Shown: positions 1 to 12,331, counted from the first letter of the stretch. The stretch: DNA of 64,000 bases from Pedobacter panaciterrae (GCF_013204795.1 NZ_JABMKW010000017.1:186001-250000); one strand, 5' to 3'. A program made the numbers and translations. Notes: generated from the letters alone by a model not told the origin.

Positions 1-27
1 CTTTTATAGACTAAAAGAAACTCATAT

Positions 28-594
28 ATGTTAAATGATCAGATTAAACAGGCGCTGACTGTACTAAAGGATGGTGGTATAATCCTTTATCCTACCGATA
101 CAGTATGGGGTTTGGGCTGTGATGCTACCAATGAGCAGGCTGTAGAAAAAATAAATGCCATCAAAGGACGCAGCAATGATAAGAGTTTTATCATTTTATT
201 AGATACTGATGCTAAACTGCAGAGCTATGTTACCGAAATCCCTGATGTTGCCTACGATTTGATTGAATATGCTGAAAGTCCGCTAACCATTATTTTTTCA
301 GGAGCAAAAAACTTGGCAAAAAATGTAATTAATGTTGATGGAAGCGTAGGTGTAAGAGTTGTGAAACATGATTTCTGTGAACAGTTAATACAACGCTTCC
401 GTAAGCCCATCACCTCCACTTCTGCCAATATATCCGGAGAACCTACTCCAAAGTTTTTCGATGAGATAAGTGATGAGATTAAGGATGCGGTTGACTATAT
501 TGTTGACTGGGAGCAAGACTTAAACGTTGATAGAAAACCATCAACTATAATGAAATTAGCTCCCGGAGGACAGTTTTCCTTTATTAGAAGGTAA
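28..594 (+). CDS. tsaC: Threonylcarbamoyl-AMP synthase (TsaC/YrdC/Sua5 family)
   Basis: Makes threonylcarbamoyl-AMP from threonine, bicarbonate and ATP, the first step of t6A modification at position 37 of ANN-decoding tRNAs, in the cytoplasm. The 188 residues form one YrdC domain. The early [11 protein letters not shown] stretch, the KGRSNDK nucleotide-binding segment near residue 47 and the STSANISG motif near residue 131 are all present. The C-terminal Sua5 domain found in longer homologues is absent, so this is the short TsaC type. It precedes the CCA-adding enzyme on the same strand with 26 bp between, a sensible pairing of two tRNA maturation genes. The ATG at 28 lies close to the window edge, so its promoter is not visible. 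Confidence 0.93.
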   Translation: MLNDQIKQALTVLKDGGIILYPTDTVWGLGCDATNEQAVEKINAIKGRSNDKSFIILLDTDAKLQSYVTEIPDVAYDLIEYAESPLTIIFSGAKNLAKNVINVDGSVGVRVVKHDFCEQLIQRFRKPITSTSANISGEPTPKFFDEISDEIKDAVDYIVDWEQDLNVDRKPSTIMKLAPGGQFSFIRR

Positions 595-601
595 GTTTTA
601 C

Positions 602-609
602 TACTTTTG
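602..609 (+). promoter_or_regulatory. Candidate -7 element upstream of the CCA-adding enzyme
   Basis: TACTTTTG matches the Bacteroidota -7 consensus TAnnTTTG and lies 11 bp before the ATG at 621. No clear TTTG -33 box is seen at the right distance. If used, it gives an almost leaderless transcript; otherwise the gene is read through from tsaC. Confidence 0.35.
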
Positions 610-620
610 CAAACTCAGTA

Positions 621-2027
621 ATGGAAAAACACCTACAACATCCTGTTTTTAAAGTTCTTGCAGGGATAGCTGCGAAACACAACATTGAAGCTTATGTTAT
701 TGGCGGGTATGTACGCGATATTTTTTTGCAAAGGCCATCAAAAGACATCGATATAGTTGTACTTGGAAATGGAATCAATTTTGCCGAATTAGTTGGTGCA
801 CAACTGAAAACCAAAGTAGCTATTTTCAAGAATTTCGGTACAGCAATGCTTAAATTTCAGGATCTGGAAATAGAATTTGTAGGTGCAAGAAAAGAATCTT
901 ACCGCGCAAACTCACGCAAGCCAATTGTCGAAAATGGTACAATTGAAGATGACCAGCTCAGACGCGATTTTACCATAAATGCGCTGGCAATTTCTTTAAA
1001 TAAAGATAATTACGCAAGTCTCATAGATCCTTTTAGCGGTATAGAAGATCTTAAGAATAAATTAATCAGAACTCCTCTGGATCCTGAACTTACTTTTTCT
1101 GATGATCCTTTGCGTATGATGCGTGCCATTCGCTTTGCCAGTCAGCTTGGTTTCACTATTGATGAAGCTGCAATAAACGCTATCAAAAAACAAAAAGAAC
1201 GTATCAGTATCGTTTCAAAGGAACGTATTACTGATGAACTTAATAAAATTATTCTATCTCCCTTACCCTCAATAGGCTTTAAGTATTTATTTGATACCGG
1301 TTTATTGCACCTGATATTTCCTCAAATGGCCAACTTATATGGCGTTGAGATCATTAAAGGGAAAGGGCATAAAGATAACTTTTACCATACCTTGCAGGTC
1401 CTCGACAATATTTGCACCGTAACTGATGACCTGTGGTTGCGCTGGGCTGCAATTCTACACGATATTGCCAAACCGGCGACAAAACGTTTTGAAGAAGGTC
1501 ATGGTTGGACTTTTCATGGCCATGAAGATAAAGGCGCACGCATGGTACCTCAAATCTTTGGTCAGCTTAAACTACCTCTTAATGAAAAGATGAAGTATGT
1601 TCAAAAGCTGGTCCAACTACACCTACGCCCTATCGTACTGGCACAGGAAGTAGTAACCGACTCAGCAGTTAGACGGCTATTGTTTGATGCTGGAGAGGAT
1701 ATTGAAAGTTTGATGTTGCTCTGCAATGCTGATGTAACGACCAAAAATGAGTACAAGGTAAAAAAGTATAGAAACAACTTTGAATTGGTTAAGCAAAAGC
1801 TTAAAGATGTTGAAGAGCGTGACAAGATCAGAAATTGGCAACCACCAATTTCAGGAAATGACATTATGAAGGTATTCGGCTTGGGAGCAGGAAAAGAAGT
1901 GGGAATCATCAAAAACGCCATTCGTGAGGCCATTTTGGAGGGAGAAATAACCAACTCTTACGAGGAAGCTTTACAGTTTATGCTTAAAAAAGCAAAGGAA
2001 CTGGGGCTTTTACCAGTAACTCATTAA
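621..2027 (+). CDS. cca: CCA tRNA nucleotidyltransferase with HD domain
   Basis: Adds or repairs the 3'-terminal CCA of tRNAs, which matters here because the tRNA genes in this window do not encode CCA. The N-terminal polymerase-beta-type domain has the GGYVRD motif (residues 28-33) and the DID metal-binding motif shortly after. An RNA/neck region with the [10 protein letters not shown] signature follows near residue 113. An HD phosphohydrolase-type domain with HDIAKP lies near residue 280. At 468 residues it has the usual length of the Bacteroidota class II HD-containing enzyme. The ATG at 621 was chosen because it begins the conserved N-terminus. Confidence 0.95.
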   Translation: MEKHLQHPVFKVLAGIAAKHNIEAYVIGGYVRDIFLQRPSKDIDIVVLGNGINFAELVGAQLKTKVAIFKNFGTAMLKFQDLEIEFVGARKESYRANSRKPIVENGTIEDDQLRRDFTINALAISLNKDNYASLIDPFSGIEDLKNKLIRTPLDPELTFSDDPLRMMRAIRFASQLGFTIDEAAINAIKKQKERISIVSKERITDELNKIILSPLPSIGFKYLFDTGLLHLIFPQMANLYGVEIIKGKGHKDNFYHTLQVLDNICTVTDDLWLRWAAILHDIAKPATKRFEEGHGWTFHGHEDKGARMVPQIFGQLKLPLNEKMKYVQKLVQLHLRPIVLAQEVVTDSAVRRLLFDAGEDIESLMLLCNADVTTKNEYKVKKYRNNFELVKQKLKDVEERDKIRNWQPPISGNDIMKVFGLGAGKEVGIIKNAIREAILEGEITNSYEEALQFMLKKAKELGLLPVTH

Positions 2028-2084
2028 TACAATTATATAAAGTATATTTTATTTTTTAATTTTATAGCTAGAAAATAAGCTCAA

Positions 2085-2738
2085 ATGGCAATTTATAGAT
2101 TTAGAATAAGTTTCGAAGATTTCGATGAAGTAGTAAGGGAAATAGATATTAAATCGACCCAAACATTTGAAGATTTACATAAAGCAGTTCACCGCTCAAC
2201 CGGTTATTCTGCCGAAAAATCTTCTTCCTTTTTTGTGAGCACAGATAATTGGATAAAAGGCGATGAAATAGCCTATTTGCCTAATCAGCGTAAAACTGAT
2301 CGGGGCGTAGCATTAATGGAAAATTCCAAATTAAGCAGCTTCATTGAAGACCCGCATCAAAAATTCTACTACATATATAATTTTGACCGCCCCTTTGATT
2401 TTCATGTTGAACTGATAAAGATCATCCTGGAAACAGATCCTAACATCGAATATCCATACCTTGTTAAAAGTACTGGAGAGGCCCCTAAAATTATCGACAA
2501 GAATAATTTTGGATCGGTTGCCGTATCTTCAAATCCGGTGTCTACAGATTTCGATTTCCTAAATGAAATGGATTTTGTCCCTGAAGACACGGATGAAATC
2601 GAAGCAATGGGTGGCAGAGGAATTAACACGGAAGAGAAGGATGAGGATGCTGAAGAGGAATCGGAAGACGGAGCAGATGAATTCTCTGATAATGACAACT
2701 ACGAAGACGAAGAATACAATAGCAAAGAGGATTATTAG
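2085..2738 (+). CDS. Plasmid pRiA4b ORF-3-like (IS1096 TnpR-like) protein with acidic tail
   Basis: The first 130 residues match the pattern of the plasmid pRiA4b ORF-3 / IS1096 passenger family: a YRFRISFEDFD opening and a short alpha/beta domain with the conserved FYYIYNFDRPF segment. No biochemical function is established for this family. Despite its transposon-derived name, it sits here between two tRNA modification genes with no transposase or inverted repeats. The last ~45 residues are almost entirely Asp, Glu, Ser and Asn, a disordered acidic tail that could mimic nucleic acid or bind basic partners. Its stop codon shares a base with a possible GTG start of miaA, so the two are probably co-transcribed. 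Confidence 0.75.
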   Translation: MAIYRFRISFEDFDEVVREIDIKSTQTFEDLHKAVHRSTGYSAEKSSSFFVSTDNWIKGDEIAYLPNQRKTDRGVALMENSKLSSFIEDPHQKFYYIYNFDRPFDFHVELIKIILETDPNIEYPYLVKSTGEAPKIIDKNNFGSVAVSSNPVSTDFDFLNEMDFVPEDTDEIEAMGGRGINTEEKDEDAEEESEDGADEFSDNDNYEDEEYNSKEDY

Positions 2739-2746
2739 TGCCGGCT

Positions 2747-3655
2747 ATGGCATCAGGTAAAACTTTAATTGTTATTGTAGGCCCAACTGCAATAGGTAAA
2801 ACTGCCTTAGCTATCGAAATAGCTAAGCAGTTTTCTACCGAAATAATTTCTGCAGACTCCAGACAATTTTTTAAAGAGATGGAAATTGGTACTGCTAAAC
2901 CTTCTGCCGAGGAATTAGCTGCCGCGCCACATCATTTCATTAATTCACATAGTGTAAATACATTATTTAGTACCGGTGACTTTGAAATACAAGCGCTTAA
3001 ACTAATGGATGAATTGTTTAAAAAGCATGACCTTTTGGTTATGGTTGGAGGTTCAGGTCTTTATATAGATGCTGTATGTAAAGGTTTGGATGATCTTCCT
3101 GCCACTGATATCAACATTCGTGAACAACTCAATGAGCAGCTCGCAACAGAGGGGATTGAGGCAATAAAAGATCAGTTAAGCAGGGATGATCCTGAATATT
3201 ATGCTAAAGTGGATCAATCTAATCCCCAACGAATGATAAGGGGTCTGGAGTTTTTTCTTTCAACCGGAATGAAATTATCTTCTTTTCTTACCAACAGTAA
3301 AAAAACAAGACCCTTTAATATCATTAAAATTGGTTTAAATACAGACCGTGCAATACTTTACAATAGAATCAATTTAAGGGTTGATCTGATGATGGATGCG
3401 GGTTTACTGGATGAAGTAAAGGCCTTAAAGGATTATAGAAGCTACAATGCTTTAAATACCGTAGGCTATTCTGAACTTTTTGCCTATCTGGATGGAGAAA
3501 TTGACCTTGAACAAGCTGTAGATAAAATCAAACAAAATACACGTCGTTTTGCCAAAAGGCAATTAACATGGTTTAGAAGAGATGACCACACCACTTGGTT
3601 TGAGCCAAACCGCACTGATGAAGTCATCACTTTCATTAAACAGGCATTGGCTTAA
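2747..3655 (+). CDS. miaA: tRNA dimethylallyltransferase
   Basis: Transfers the dimethylallyl group from DMAPP to N6 of A37 in tRNAs reading UNN codons. The P-loop GPTAIGKT begins about ten residues from the start, followed by the SADSRQ substrate motif and the GTAKPS segment, in the family order. The length of 302 residues is typical. The start could also be GTG at 2738, overlapping the previous stop codon by one base and adding three residues; ATG 2747 is preferred as the stronger codon. The 3' end overlaps the convergent DUF3467 gene by 4 bp, the two genes sharing a TTAA that supplies both stop codons. Confidence 0.95.
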   Translation: MASGKTLIVIVGPTAIGKTALAIEIAKQFSTEIISADSRQFFKEMEIGTAKPSAEELAAAPHHFINSHSVNTLFSTGDFEIQALKLMDELFKKHDLLVMVGGSGLYIDAVCKGLDDLPATDINIREQLNEQLATEGIEAIKDQLSRDDPEYYAKVDQSNPQRMIRGLEFFLSTGMKLSSFLTNSKKTRPFNIIKIGLNTDRAILYNRINLRVDLMMDAGLLDEVKALKDYRSYNALNTVGYSELFAYLDGEIDLEQAVDKIKQNTRRFAKRQLTWFRRDDHTTWFEPNRTDEVITFIKQALA

Positions 3656-3966
3656 GCCTGAGCTGTTGGCCCACCAAAGTTCATTGGAAAACCCGGAGGC
3701 TCTTCCTGAGTCTTAATACGTCCGTTTATAGCTTCATATTTTTCTATATTATCCTGCATTGCAGCTAACAATCTCTTTGCATGCTCCGGGGTAAGAATAA
3801 TACGTGACTTTACCCTTGCTTTAGGAACACCTGGCATTACTCTTATAAAATCGAGCACAAACTCTGTATTAGAGTGAGTAATAATAGCCAGATTAGAAAA
3901 TATACCCTCTGCTATTTCTTCAGAAAGTTCTATGTTTAGTTGGTTCTCGTTATTTTGTTCTTCCAT
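3652..3966 (-). CDS. DUF3467 domain-containing protein
   Basis: A 104-residue protein of the DUF3467 family, recognised by the core in which ANxAIITHSNTEF-like residues lead to FIRVMPG and then to SRIILTPEHAKRLL. The function of the family is unknown. The compact alpha/beta core resembles small regulatory or adaptor proteins, but nothing in the sequence points to catalysis. It lies just past the rpoC terminator on the same strand, so it either has its own promoter between 3967 and 4000 or depends on read-through from the RNA polymerase operon. It converges with miaA. The C-terminal ~20 residues are Pro/Gly-rich and probably unstructured. Confidence 0.85.
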   Translation of the reverse strand: MEEQNNENQLNIELSEEIAEGIFSNLAIITHSNTEFVLDFIRVMPGVPKARVKSRIILTPEHAKRLLAAMQDNIEKYEAINGRIKTQEEPPGFPMNFGGPTAQA

Positions 3967-4000
3967 ATAACAAACTTAGATATTTTTTATAGTATAAAAA

Positions 4001-4031
4001 AAGTCCCCCAACTTTTAAAGAAGGGGGACTT
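4001..4031 (-). terminator. Rho-independent terminator of the rpoB-rpoC operon
   Basis: AAGTCCCCC and GGGGGACTT form a 9-bp GC-rich stem around a 13-nt loop. On the minus strand the stem is followed by a run of seven U residues. It lies 22 bp after the rpoC stop codon. Confidence 0.9.
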
Positions 4032-4052
4032 GTAGAAAAATGTATTTAAAAA

Positions 4053-7000
4053 TTAAGCCTCTATTTCTTCTTGTTTAGAAGCTAACAATTTATCGTATTC
4101 TTCCTGAGAACCAACAATGATACGCTCATATCCACGTACACCAGTACCTGAAGGGATTAAGTGTCCAACAATTACGTTTTCTTTTAGTCCAAGCATACTG
4201 TCACGTTTACCAGCAATAGCTGCTTCGTTCAATACTTTTGTTGTTTCCTGGAATGATGCTGCAGAGATAAATGATTTCGTACCTAATGATGCACGTGTTA
4301 TACCTTGCAGCACTGAACTCGCAGTTGCAGGTCTTGCATCACGAACTTCAATTTGTTTCAAATCCTTACGTTTCAATTGAGAATTTTCGTCTCTTAATTT
4401 ACGTAAAGAAAGAATCTGACCAGGTTTAACTGTGTTTGAATCACCAGCTTCTACTACAACTTTTTTGTCATAGATCTCATCATTCTCGATCATAAAGTCC
4501 CAACGATCTACAGAGTTATTCTCTAGGAAACTGGTATCACCCGGATCTTCGATATGTACTTTCTGCATCATTTGGTGTACAATAACCTCAAAGTGTTTAT
4601 CATTGATTTTCACACCTTGTAAACGGTAAACCTCTTGGATACCATTAACAAGATATTCTTGTACAGCCGCAGGGCCTTTAATTGCAAGGATATCAGCAGG
4701 CGAGATAGAACCATCAGATAATGGCATACCAGCTTTCACAAAGTCATTATCCTGTACAAGGATGTGTTTAGACAATGGAACAAGGTATTTTTTAATCTCA
4801 CCGTCTTTAGATTCAATAGTCATCTCACGATTACCACGTTTCACACCACCTAAAGTTACCACACCATCAATTTCTGTTACTACAGCAGGGTTAGATGGAT
4901 TACGTGCTTCGAATAACTCAGTTACACGCGGTAAACCACCCGTAATATCCCTTGTTTTTCCAGTAGCACGAGGTATTTTAACTAAGATCTGACCTGTTTT
5001 AACAGCATCACCTTCATCAATTGCAATGTGAGCACCTACAGGAATGTTATATCCTCTGATTAGTTCACCTTTTTTATCAACAACTCTTACAGAAGGGTTT
5101 TTAGTTTTATCACGTGTGTCAATAATTACTTTTTCTCTGTGACCAGTTTGCTCATCTGACTCTTCACGGAAGGTTACACCTTCGATAATTGCATCAAATT
5201 CGATTTTACCGGCAAATTCCGAGATAATTACAGCATTATATGGATCCCACGAACAAATCCTGTCACCTTTAGTAATTTTAGCTCCATCCTCTACGTACAA
5301 GAATGCACCGTAAGGAATGTTACTGGTCATGATAATCTTATTCGTTTCCGGTTCAACAATTTTGAACTCACCTGAACGGCCTAAAACAATTTGTTTTACT
5401 CCATCTTCAGTATCATTCTCAACTGTACGAACGTTTTCAAATTCGATAATACCATCAAACTTCGCCATAATCTGAGATTCAGCAGCAATGTTCGATGCAG
5501 TACCACCCACGTGGAATGTACGTAGTGTTAACTGCGTACCCGGCTCACCGATTGACTGTGCAGCAATTACACCCACAGCTTCACCTTTTTGAACACGTTT
5601 ACCAGTTGCTAAATTACGTCCATAACAAAGGGCACAAACACCTCTTTGATTTTCGCAGGTTAATACAGAACGTATTTCAATACCTTCAAGTGGAGACTCT
5701 TCGATTGTTTTAGCAATCTCTTCGTCAATATCCTCTCCGGCTCCCACTAATAGTGCTCCATCCAATGGATTGAATACATCATGCAGCGAGATACGTCCTA
5801 AAATTCTGTCATATAATGGCTCAACGATATCTTCATTGTCTTTCAATGCAGTGGTATACATACCTCTCAATGTACCGCAATCCTCAGAATTAACGATCAT
5901 ATCCTGTGCCACATCATGTAAACGACGTGTCAAGTAACCAGCATCGGCAGTTTTTAACGCCGTATCCGCCAAACCTTTACGAGCACCGTGAGTAGAGATA
6001 AAGTATTCTAGTACCGATAATCCTTCTTTAAAGTTAGATAAGATCGGGTTTTCGATAATCTCACCACCAGAACCTGATTTTTGAGGTTTTGCCATCAAAC
6101 CACGCATACCGCACAACTGGCGAATCTGTTCTTTCGAACCACGGGCACCAGAATCCAACATCATGTATACAGAGTTAAATCCTTGGTTATCGTTCGATAA
6201 CTGGTTCATCACGAATGATGTCAAACGGTTATTGATACGAGTCCAGATATCGATAATTTGATTGTAACGCTCGTTGTTGGTAATGAATCCCATGTTATAG
6301 TTATTCCTTACCTCTTCAACTTCTGCAGAAGCTTGCTCTAATAAAGTATGTTTTTCAACAGGAATGTTTACGTCTTGTAAGTTAAACGATAAACCTCCTC
6401 TGAATGCCATTTGGAAACCTAATTCTTTAATATCATCAAGGAATCTTGATGCACGAGCCATACCAGTGATTTTTACTACCTCACCAATAATGTCTCTTAA
6501 AGATTTTTTAGTTAACAATTCATTGATATAACCAACTTCTTCAGGAACCATTTGATTAAATAGTACGCGTCCAACCGTTGTTTCTGTCAATTTATTAACA
6601 ATAGATCCGTCCTCAATTTTAACATTTACTTTAACTTTAATAAATGCGTGAAGATCAATTTGTTTCTCATTGTAAGCAATGATTACCTCTTCAGGAGAAT
6701 AGAATATAGAATCTTGTCCTTTAACTACACGTCCTGCATCAGTTCTACGGCCTTTAGTAATATAATAAAGACCCAAAACCATATCCTGTGAAGGTACAGT
6801 AATAGGAGTACCGTTTGCAGGGTTTAGAATGTTGTGTGCAGCAAGCATTAATACTTGTGCTTCTAATATTGCAGCGTGCCCTAATGGTAAGTGTACTGCC
6901 ATCTGGTCACCGTCAAAATCCGCGTTAAATGCGGTACAAACTAACGGGTGTAATTGAATTGCTTTACCTTCAACCAATTTAGGTTGGAAAGATTGTATAC

Positions 7001-8339
7001 CCAATCTGTGCAATGTAGGCGCACGATTCAGTAATACAGGGTGTCCTTTTAAAACATTTTCAAGAATATCCCAAACTAGTGGATCTTTTCTGTCTACAAT
7101 TTTCTTAGCAGATTTTACTGTTTTAACGATACCTCTTTCTATCATCTTACGGATGATAAATGGTTTGAATAGCTCGGCAGCCATATCTTTAGGTAAACCA
7201 CATTCATGTAATTTAAGGTTAGGCCCTACAACAATTACAGAACGAGCAGAATAATCCACACGTTTACCTAATAAGTTCTGACGGAAACGACCTTGTTTAC
7301 CTTTCAGGATATCTGAAAGAGATTTTAAAGCACGATTACCTTCAGTTTTTACAGCGTTTACCTTACGTGAGTTATCAAATAACGAATCAACAGCTTCCTG
7401 TAACATACGCTTTTCGTTACGTAAAATTACTTCCGGAGCTTTGATCTCGATCAAACGTTTCAAACGATTGTTACGGATAATAACACGACGATAAAGATCA
7501 TTTAAATCAGAAGTCGCGAAACGACCGCCTTCAAGAGGTACTAATGGACGCAATTCTGGTGGAATAACCGGAACGATCTTAATGATCATCCACTCTGGAT
7601 TATTCTCAATACGTGATCTTGAGCCACGGAATGCTTCAACAACCTGTAAACGTTTTAATGCTTCGTTTTTACGTTGTTGAGAAGTTTCATTAGCAGCCTG
7701 GTGACGTAAGTTATATGATAATGTATCTAAATCAATACGTTTTAATAAATCCTCTAATGCTTCAGCACCCATTTTGGCTACGAATTTATTAGGATCTTTA
7801 TCATCCAGGTATTGGTTCTCTTTAGGTAATTTATCAAGAATATCTAAATATTCTTCCTCAGTAAGGAAATCCATATACTGAATACCTTCCTCAGCCATTA
7901 AACCTGGTTGAATTACTACATAACGCTCGTAGTAAATGATCAGATCTAATCTTTTAGTAGGCAAACCTAATAAGTAACCGATTTTATTTGGCAGTGAGCG
8001 GAAATACCAGATATGCGCAACAGGAACCACCAGGTTGATATGTCCCATACGCTCTCTACGTACTTTCTTTTCAGTTACCTCAACACCACAACGGTCACAA
8101 ACAATACCTTTATAACGGATACGCTTGTATTTACCGCAATGACATTCGTAATCTTTCACAGGACCAAAAATACGCTCGCAAAACAAACCATCACGTTCAG
8201 GTTTGTAAGTACGATAATTGATGGTCTCAGGTTTCAACACCTCACCACTTGAGCGCTCTAAAATAGCCTCAGGCGATGCCAAACTAATGGTGATCGATGT
8301 GAAATTGCTTTTTAATTTATTATCCTTTTTGTAAGACAT
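4053..8339 (-). CDS. rpoC: DNA-directed RNA polymerase subunit beta'
   Basis: Largest catalytic subunit of RNA polymerase. The N-terminal zinc-binding domain uses Cys66, Cys68, Cys81 and Cys84. The active-site Mg-binding motif NADFDGDQ lies at residues 472-479. The trigger-loop region precedes a second zinc cluster with the [13 protein letters not shown] pattern and the [14 protein letters not shown] helix. The 1,428 residues are intact and colinear with other Bacteroidota RpoC proteins. It is the last gene of the secE-nusG-rplKAJL-rpoBC transcript and ends at a strong terminator. The 92-bp gap from rpoB contains an inverted repeat. Confidence 0.99.
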   Translation of the reverse strand: MSYKKDNKLKSNFTSITISLASPEAILERSSGEVLKPETINYRTYKPERDGLFCERIFGPVKDYECHCGKYKRIRYKGIVCDRCGVEVTEKKVRRERMGHINLVVPVAHIWYFRSLPNKIGYLLGLPTKRLDLIIYYERYVVIQPGLMAEEGIQYMDFLTEEEYLDILDKLPKENQYLDDKDPNKFVAKMGAEALEDLLKRIDLDTLSYNLRHQAANETSQQRKNEALKRLQVVEAFRGSRSRIENNPEWMIIKIVPVIPPELRPLVPLEGGRFATSDLNDLYRRVIIRNNRLKRLIEIKAPEVILRNEKRMLQEAVDSLFDNSRKVNAVKTEGNRALKSLSDILKGKQGRFRQNLLGKRVDYSARSVIVVGPNLKLHECGLPKDMAAELFKPFIIRKMIERGIVKTVKSAKKIVDRKDPLVWDILENVLKGHPVLLNRAPTLHRLGIQSFQPKLVEGKAIQLHPLVCTAFNADFDGDQMAVHLPLGHAAILEAQVLMLAAHNILNPANGTPITVPSQDMVLGLYYITKGRRTDAGRVVKGQDSIFYSPEEVIIAYNEKQIDLHAFIKVKVNVKIEDGSIVNKLTETTVGRVLFNQMVPEEVGYINELLTKKSLRDIIGEVVKITGMARASRFLDDIKELGFQMAFRGGLSFNLQDVNIPVEKHTLLEQASAEVEEVRNNYNMGFITNNERYNQIIDIWTRINNRLTSFVMNQLSNDNQGFNSVYMMLDSGARGSKEQIRQLCGMRGLMAKPQKSGSGGEIIENPILSNFKEGLSVLEYFISTHGARKGLADTALKTADAGYLTRRLHDVAQDMIVNSEDCGTLRGMYTTALKDNEDIVEPLYDRILGRISLHDVFNPLDGALLVGAGEDIDEEIAKTIEESPLEGIEIRSVLTCENQRGVCALCYGRNLATGKRVQKGEAVGVIAAQSIGEPGTQLTLRTFHVGGTASNIAAESQIMAKFDGIIEFENVRTVENDTEDGVKQIVLGRSGEFKIVEPETNKIIMTSNIPYGAFLYVEDGAKITKGDRICSWDPYNAVIISEFAGKIEFDAIIEGVTFREESDEQTGHREKVIIDTRDKTKNPSVRVVDKKGELIRGYNIPVGAHIAIDEGDAVKTGQILVKIPRATGKTRDITGGLPRVTELFEARNPSNPAVVTEIDGVVTLGGVKRGNREMTIESKDGEIKKYLVPLSKHILVQDNDFVKAGMPLSDGSISPADILAIKGPAAVQEYLVNGIQEVYRLQGVKINDKHFEVIVHQMMQKVHIEDPGDTSFLENNSVDRWDFMIENDEIYDKKVVVEAGDSNTVKPGQILSLRKLRDENSQLKRKDLKQIEVRDARPATASSVLQGITRASLGTKSFISAASFQETTKVLNEAAIAGKRDSMLGLKENVIVGHLIPSGTGVRGYERIIVGSQEEYDKLLASKQEEIEA

Positions 8340-8365
8340 AGCTCTTTTGTTTTAGTAACTAGTAC

Positions 8366-8419
8366 TTAGTAGTTAGTATTTAGAAACAGGCGCTTAGCCT
8401 ATCTAATTACTAACTACTT
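8366..8419 (-). repeat. Inverted repeat in the rpoB-rpoC intergenic region
   Basis: AGTAGTTAGTA (within 8366-8378) and TACTAACTACT (8408-8418) are perfect 11-base complements around a ~29-nt spacer containing GGCGCTTAGCC. The arms are embedded in further TTAGTA/TACTAA words. The transcript can fold into a long hairpin between the rpoB and rpoC reading frames. No U-run follows, so it is not an obvious terminator. Confidence 0.6.
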
Positions 8420-8431
8420 AATACTATATAC

Positions 8432-11400
8432 TTAGTCTAACGTAATATCTAAACCTAATCCACGTAACTCATGCACCAATACGTTGAACGATTCTGGTAC
8501 ACCCGGTGTAGGAAGGTTTTCGCCTTTTACAATCGCTTCGTAAGTTTTAGCTCTACCGATAACATCATCCGATTTAACGGTTAATATCTCTTGTAGAATG
8601 TTGGCAGCACCAAACGCTTCCAGTGCCCAAACCTCCATCTCACCAAAACGCTGACCACCAAATTGAGCTTTACCACCCAATGGTTGTTGTGTAATTAGTG
8701 AGTATGGTCCGATAGAACGAGCGTGCATCTTATCATCAACCATGTGTCCTAATTTCAACATGTAGATAATACCTACAGTTGTTGGTTGATCAAATTTCTC
8801 ACCTGTTAAACCGTTATTTAAGTAGGTTCTTCCAGAAGCAGGTAATCCAGCCTTTGCGATCCAGTCTTCAACCTCATTGTGCTTAGCACCATCAAAAATT
8901 GGAGTAGCAAATTTAACACCCAATTCTTTACCGGCCCATGCCAATACAGTTTCATAGATCTGACCAAGGTTCATACGTGAAGGTACACCAAGTGGGTTCA
9001 ACACGATATCAACAGGAGTTCCATCTTCTAAGAATGGCATATCTTCATCACGTACAATACGAGCTACAATACCCTTATTACCGTGACGACCAGCCATCTT
9101 ATCACCTACTTTTAACTTACGCTTTTTAGCTACATAAACCTTAGCCATTTGAACAATACCTGATGGCAACTCATCACCCACACTAATCGCAAATTTATCA
9201 CGTTTGTAAGCACCAAGTTCTTCGTTTACACGAATACCATAGTTGTGCAATAACAATTTGATCTGCTCATTCTTGTCATCATCAGTAGTCCATTTGTATG
9301 GATTAATGTGCGCATATTCTAAATCGGCTAAACTCTTTTGAGTAAACTTAGCTCCTTTAGGGAATAACAATTCCTTATAAACATTGTACACACCTTGAGA
9401 TGTCTTACCGTTTACAATCTGGAATAATTTATCTACAAGCTCATTTTTTAGATTTGTAGTGGCAAGTTCATATCTCTTGTCTAATTTTTCTATTGCTGAT
9501 TTTTCCTCAGCTTTAGTAGTTTTCTTAGCTCTAGAGAATAACTTAGTATCAATTACAACACCTTTAATAGATGGAGGAGTTTTTAATGATGCATCTTTAA
9601 CATCACCAGCTTTATCTCCAAATATCGCACGCAGTAATTTCTCTTCCGGTGAAGGATCAGATTCTCCTTTCGGAGTAATTTTACCGATAAGGATATCGCC
9701 TTCTTTAACTTCAGCACCGATACGGATAATACCGTTCTCATCTAAATCTTTAGTAGCTTCTTCAGAAACGTTAGGGATATCTGGTGTTAATTCCTCTTCC
9801 CCGCGTTTCGTATCACGTACTTCCAATTCAAACTCTTCAATGTGTAATGAAGTAAAGATATCTTCACGAACAATACGCTCGTTAATTACGATCGCATCCT
9901 CAAAGTTATATCCTTGCCAAGGCATGAAAGCAACTTTTAAGTTTCTTCCTAATGCCAACTCACCATTTTCAGTAGCATAACCTTCACAAAGCACTTGTCC
10001 TTTAACAACTTTCTGACCTTTCTTAACGATTGGTTTCAAGTTGATACAAGTATTCTGGTTGGTTTTCTTGAATTTGATTAATTTATAAGTTTTGCTATCA
10101 CCTTCAAACGATACTAAACGATCTCCATCGTTTCTTACATATTTAATAGTGATCTCATTTGCATCAACATATTCAACAACACCATCACCTTCAGCATTGA
10201 TCAAAGTTCTTGAATCGCGGGCTACGCGACCTTCTAAACCTGTACCGACAATTGGAGCCTCAGGACGTAACAAAGGTACAGCCTGACGTTGCATGTTTGA
10301 TCCCATCAATGCCCTGTTCGCATCATCATGCTCAAGGAAAGGAATTAAAGAAGCAGCGATTGAAGTAATCTGATTAGGTGCCACGTCCATTAAGTCTAAT
10401 TTCTCAGGCTCAATAATCGGGAAGTCACCCTCATAACGTGCTTTTACACGAGGAGTAGTGAAATTACCTTTATCGTCATACTCAGCATTTGCTTGTGCAA
10501 TTGTTTTACCATCTTCATCCTCAGCAGAAAGGTAAATAACCGGTTCATCAACAGACACAACACCATTATCTACTTTTTTATAAGGGGTTTCAATAAAACC
10601 TAAGTTGTTTATTTTCGCATGCACACAAAGAGACGAGATCAAACCGATGTTTGGTCCCTCTGGAGTTTCAATTGTACATAAACGACCGTAGTGAGTATAG
10701 TGAACGTCACGCACCTCGAAACCAGCACGCTCACGTGAAAGACCACCTGGGCCTAAGGCTGACAAACGACGCTTGTGCGTAATCTCTGCCAAAGGATTTG
10801 TCTGGTCCATGAACTGAGACAACTGGTTAGTACCAAAGAAAGAGTTAATAACCGACGATAACGTACGGGCATTAATTAAGTCTGTTGGAGTAAATACCTC
10901 GTTATCACGAATGTTCATACGCTCACGAATAGTACGCGCCATACGTGCTAAACCAACACCAAATTGAGCGTATAATTGCTCACCTACTGTACGAACACGA
11001 CGATTCGACAAGTGATCAATATCATCTACTTCTTCTTTAGAGTTGATCAACTTGATCAGATATTTAACAATAGCAATAATATCAGCTTTTGTCAAAACCT
11101 TTACGTGATCAGGAGTATCCATTTTCAACTTACGGTTGATACGGTACCTACCTACATCACCTAGATCATAACGTTTATCCGAGAAGAACAAACGCTCGAT
11201 AATACCTCTTGCAGTTTCCTCATCAGGTGGTTCTGCATTACGCAAAGCACGATAGATGTTTTCAACAGCCTCTTTTTCAGAGTTAGAAGTATCCTTTTGT
11301 AATGTATTATATATAATGGTATAATCAGCCTGGCTTGCACCATCATCTTTAGATAAGATAATAGTTTTAACACCAGCATCAATGATCATATCAATATGGT

Positions 11401-12235
11401 CATCTTCTAAAACAGTATCCCTGTCTAAGATCACTTCATTACGATCTATAGAAACTACCTCACCAGTATCTTCATCAACAAAATCTTCAACCCATTTTCT
11501 TAATACTCTTGCAGCAAGCTTACGACCGATATATTTCTTCAATCCCGATTTGCTAACCTTAACCTCATCAGCTAAGTCAAACAATTCAAGGATATCTTTA
11601 TCAGAATCGTAACCAATGGCACGCAATAAGGTGGTAACCGGGAACTTTTTCTTACGATCGATGTATGCATACATGACGTTATTTACGTCGGTAGCAAACT
11701 CAATCCAAGATCCTTTGAAAGGAATTACACGGGCAGAATAAAGCTTAGTTCCGTTAGTGTGACGGCTTTGACCGAAGAACACACCCGGAGACCTGTGTAA
11801 CTGAGAAACAATTACACGCTCTGCGCCGTTAATCACAAAAGTACCTTTAGGAGTCATATAAGGTATGGTTCCTAAATATACATCTTGAATGATCGTTTCA
11901 AAATCTTCGTGTTCAGCATCATTACAAGAAAGCTTAAGCTTTGCCTTTAATGGAACACTATAAGTTAACCCACGGTCAATACACTCAGGTATATCATAAC
12001 GTGGTGGGTCAATAAAATAATCAAGGAACTCAAGAACAAAGATGTTTCTTGAATCGGTGATTGGGAAGTTTTCAGCAAACACCTTAAATAAACCCTCAGT
12101 GTGACGGTTATCTGAAGTTGTCTCGATCTGAAAAAATTCTCTGAATGATTGCAACTGCACATCTAGAAAATCTGGGTAATCTATGATATGCTTACTACGT
12201 GCAAAATTTACTCTTTGGTCGACTTTATTTGCCAA
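8432..12235 (-). CDS. rpoB: DNA-directed RNA polymerase subunit beta
   Basis: Second catalytic subunit of RNA polymerase, 1,267 residues and intact. The rifampicin-binding region reads [12 protein letters not shown] followed by [15 protein letters not shown]. The positions usually mutated in resistance (Ser and Gln of the LSQF segment, Asp of FMDQ, His and Arg of THKRR, Ser of RLSAL) carry the sensitive-type residues. The C-terminal segment with [23 protein letters not shown], which packs against beta', is present. It is preceded by a 154-bp gap holding a perfect hairpin after rplL, and it probably shares the ribosomal-protein transcript. Confidence 0.99.
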   Translation of the reverse strand: MANKVDQRVNFARSKHIIDYPDFLDVQLQSFREFFQIETTSDNRHTEGLFKVFAENFPITDSRNIFVLEFLDYFIDPPRYDIPECIDRGLTYSVPLKAKLKLSCNDAEHEDFETIIQDVYLGTIPYMTPKGTFVINGAERVIVSQLHRSPGVFFGQSRHTNGTKLYSARVIPFKGSWIEFATDVNNVMYAYIDRKKKFPVTTLLRAIGYDSDKDILELFDLADEVKVSKSGLKKYIGRKLAARVLRKWVEDFVDEDTGEVVSIDRNEVILDRDTVLEDDHIDMIIDAGVKTIILSKDDGASQADYTIIYNTLQKDTSNSEKEAVENIYRALRNAEPPDEETARGIIERLFFSDKRYDLGDVGRYRINRKLKMDTPDHVKVLTKADIIAIVKYLIKLINSKEEVDDIDHLSNRRVRTVGEQLYAQFGVGLARMARTIRERMNIRDNEVFTPTDLINARTLSSVINSFFGTNQLSQFMDQTNPLAEITHKRRLSALGPGGLSRERAGFEVRDVHYTHYGRLCTIETPEGPNIGLISSLCVHAKINNLGFIETPYKKVDNGVVSVDEPVIYLSAEDEDGKTIAQANAEYDDKGNFTTPRVKARYEGDFPIIEPEKLDLMDVAPNQITSIAASLIPFLEHDDANRALMGSNMQRQAVPLLRPEAPIVGTGLEGRVARDSRTLINAEGDGVVEYVDANEITIKYVRNDGDRLVSFEGDSKTYKLIKFKKTNQNTCINLKPIVKKGQKVVKGQVLCEGYATENGELALGRNLKVAFMPWQGYNFEDAIVINERIVREDIFTSLHIEEFELEVRDTKRGEEELTPDIPNVSEEATKDLDENGIIRIGAEVKEGDILIGKITPKGESDPSPEEKLLRAIFGDKAGDVKDASLKTPPSIKGVVIDTKLFSRAKKTTKAEEKSAIEKLDKRYELATTNLKNELVDKLFQIVNGKTSQGVYNVYKELLFPKGAKFTQKSLADLEYAHINPYKWTTDDDKNEQIKLLLHNYGIRVNEELGAYKRDKFAISVGDELPSGIVQMAKVYVAKKRKLKVGDKMAGRHGNKGIVARIVRDEDMPFLEDGTPVDIVLNPLGVPSRMNLGQIYETVLAWAGKELGVKFATPIFDGAKHNEVEDWIAKAGLPASGRTYLNNGLTGEKFDQPTTVGIIYMLKLGHMVDDKMHARSIGPYSLITQQPLGGKAQFGGQRFGEMEVWALEAFGAANILQEILTVKSDDVIGRAKTYEAIVKGENLPTPGVPESFNVLVHELRGLGLDITLD

Positions 12236-12331
12236 TGGACTAAAGTTAATTTACTTTAAGAATAAACTATTTGTTTGGTTAGCCGTTAAACAATTCCACC
12301 AACCAAACAAGATGAAATGTTTATAAACAGG

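Noticed and set aside
1601..1954. A 117-codon minus-strand frame
   Set aside because: Fully antisense to the cca HD region; no recognisable features.
2563..2760. A Lys/Arg-rich plus-strand frame overlapping the pRiA4b-like tail
   Set aside because: It is the +1 reading of the acidic tail codons (GAxGAx), which naturally gives a basic product; no independent evidence.
9459..9980. A 173-codon plus-strand frame
   Set aside because: It lies wholly antisense to the conserved rpoB coding sequence and has a Ser-rich low-complexity product typical of shadow frames.
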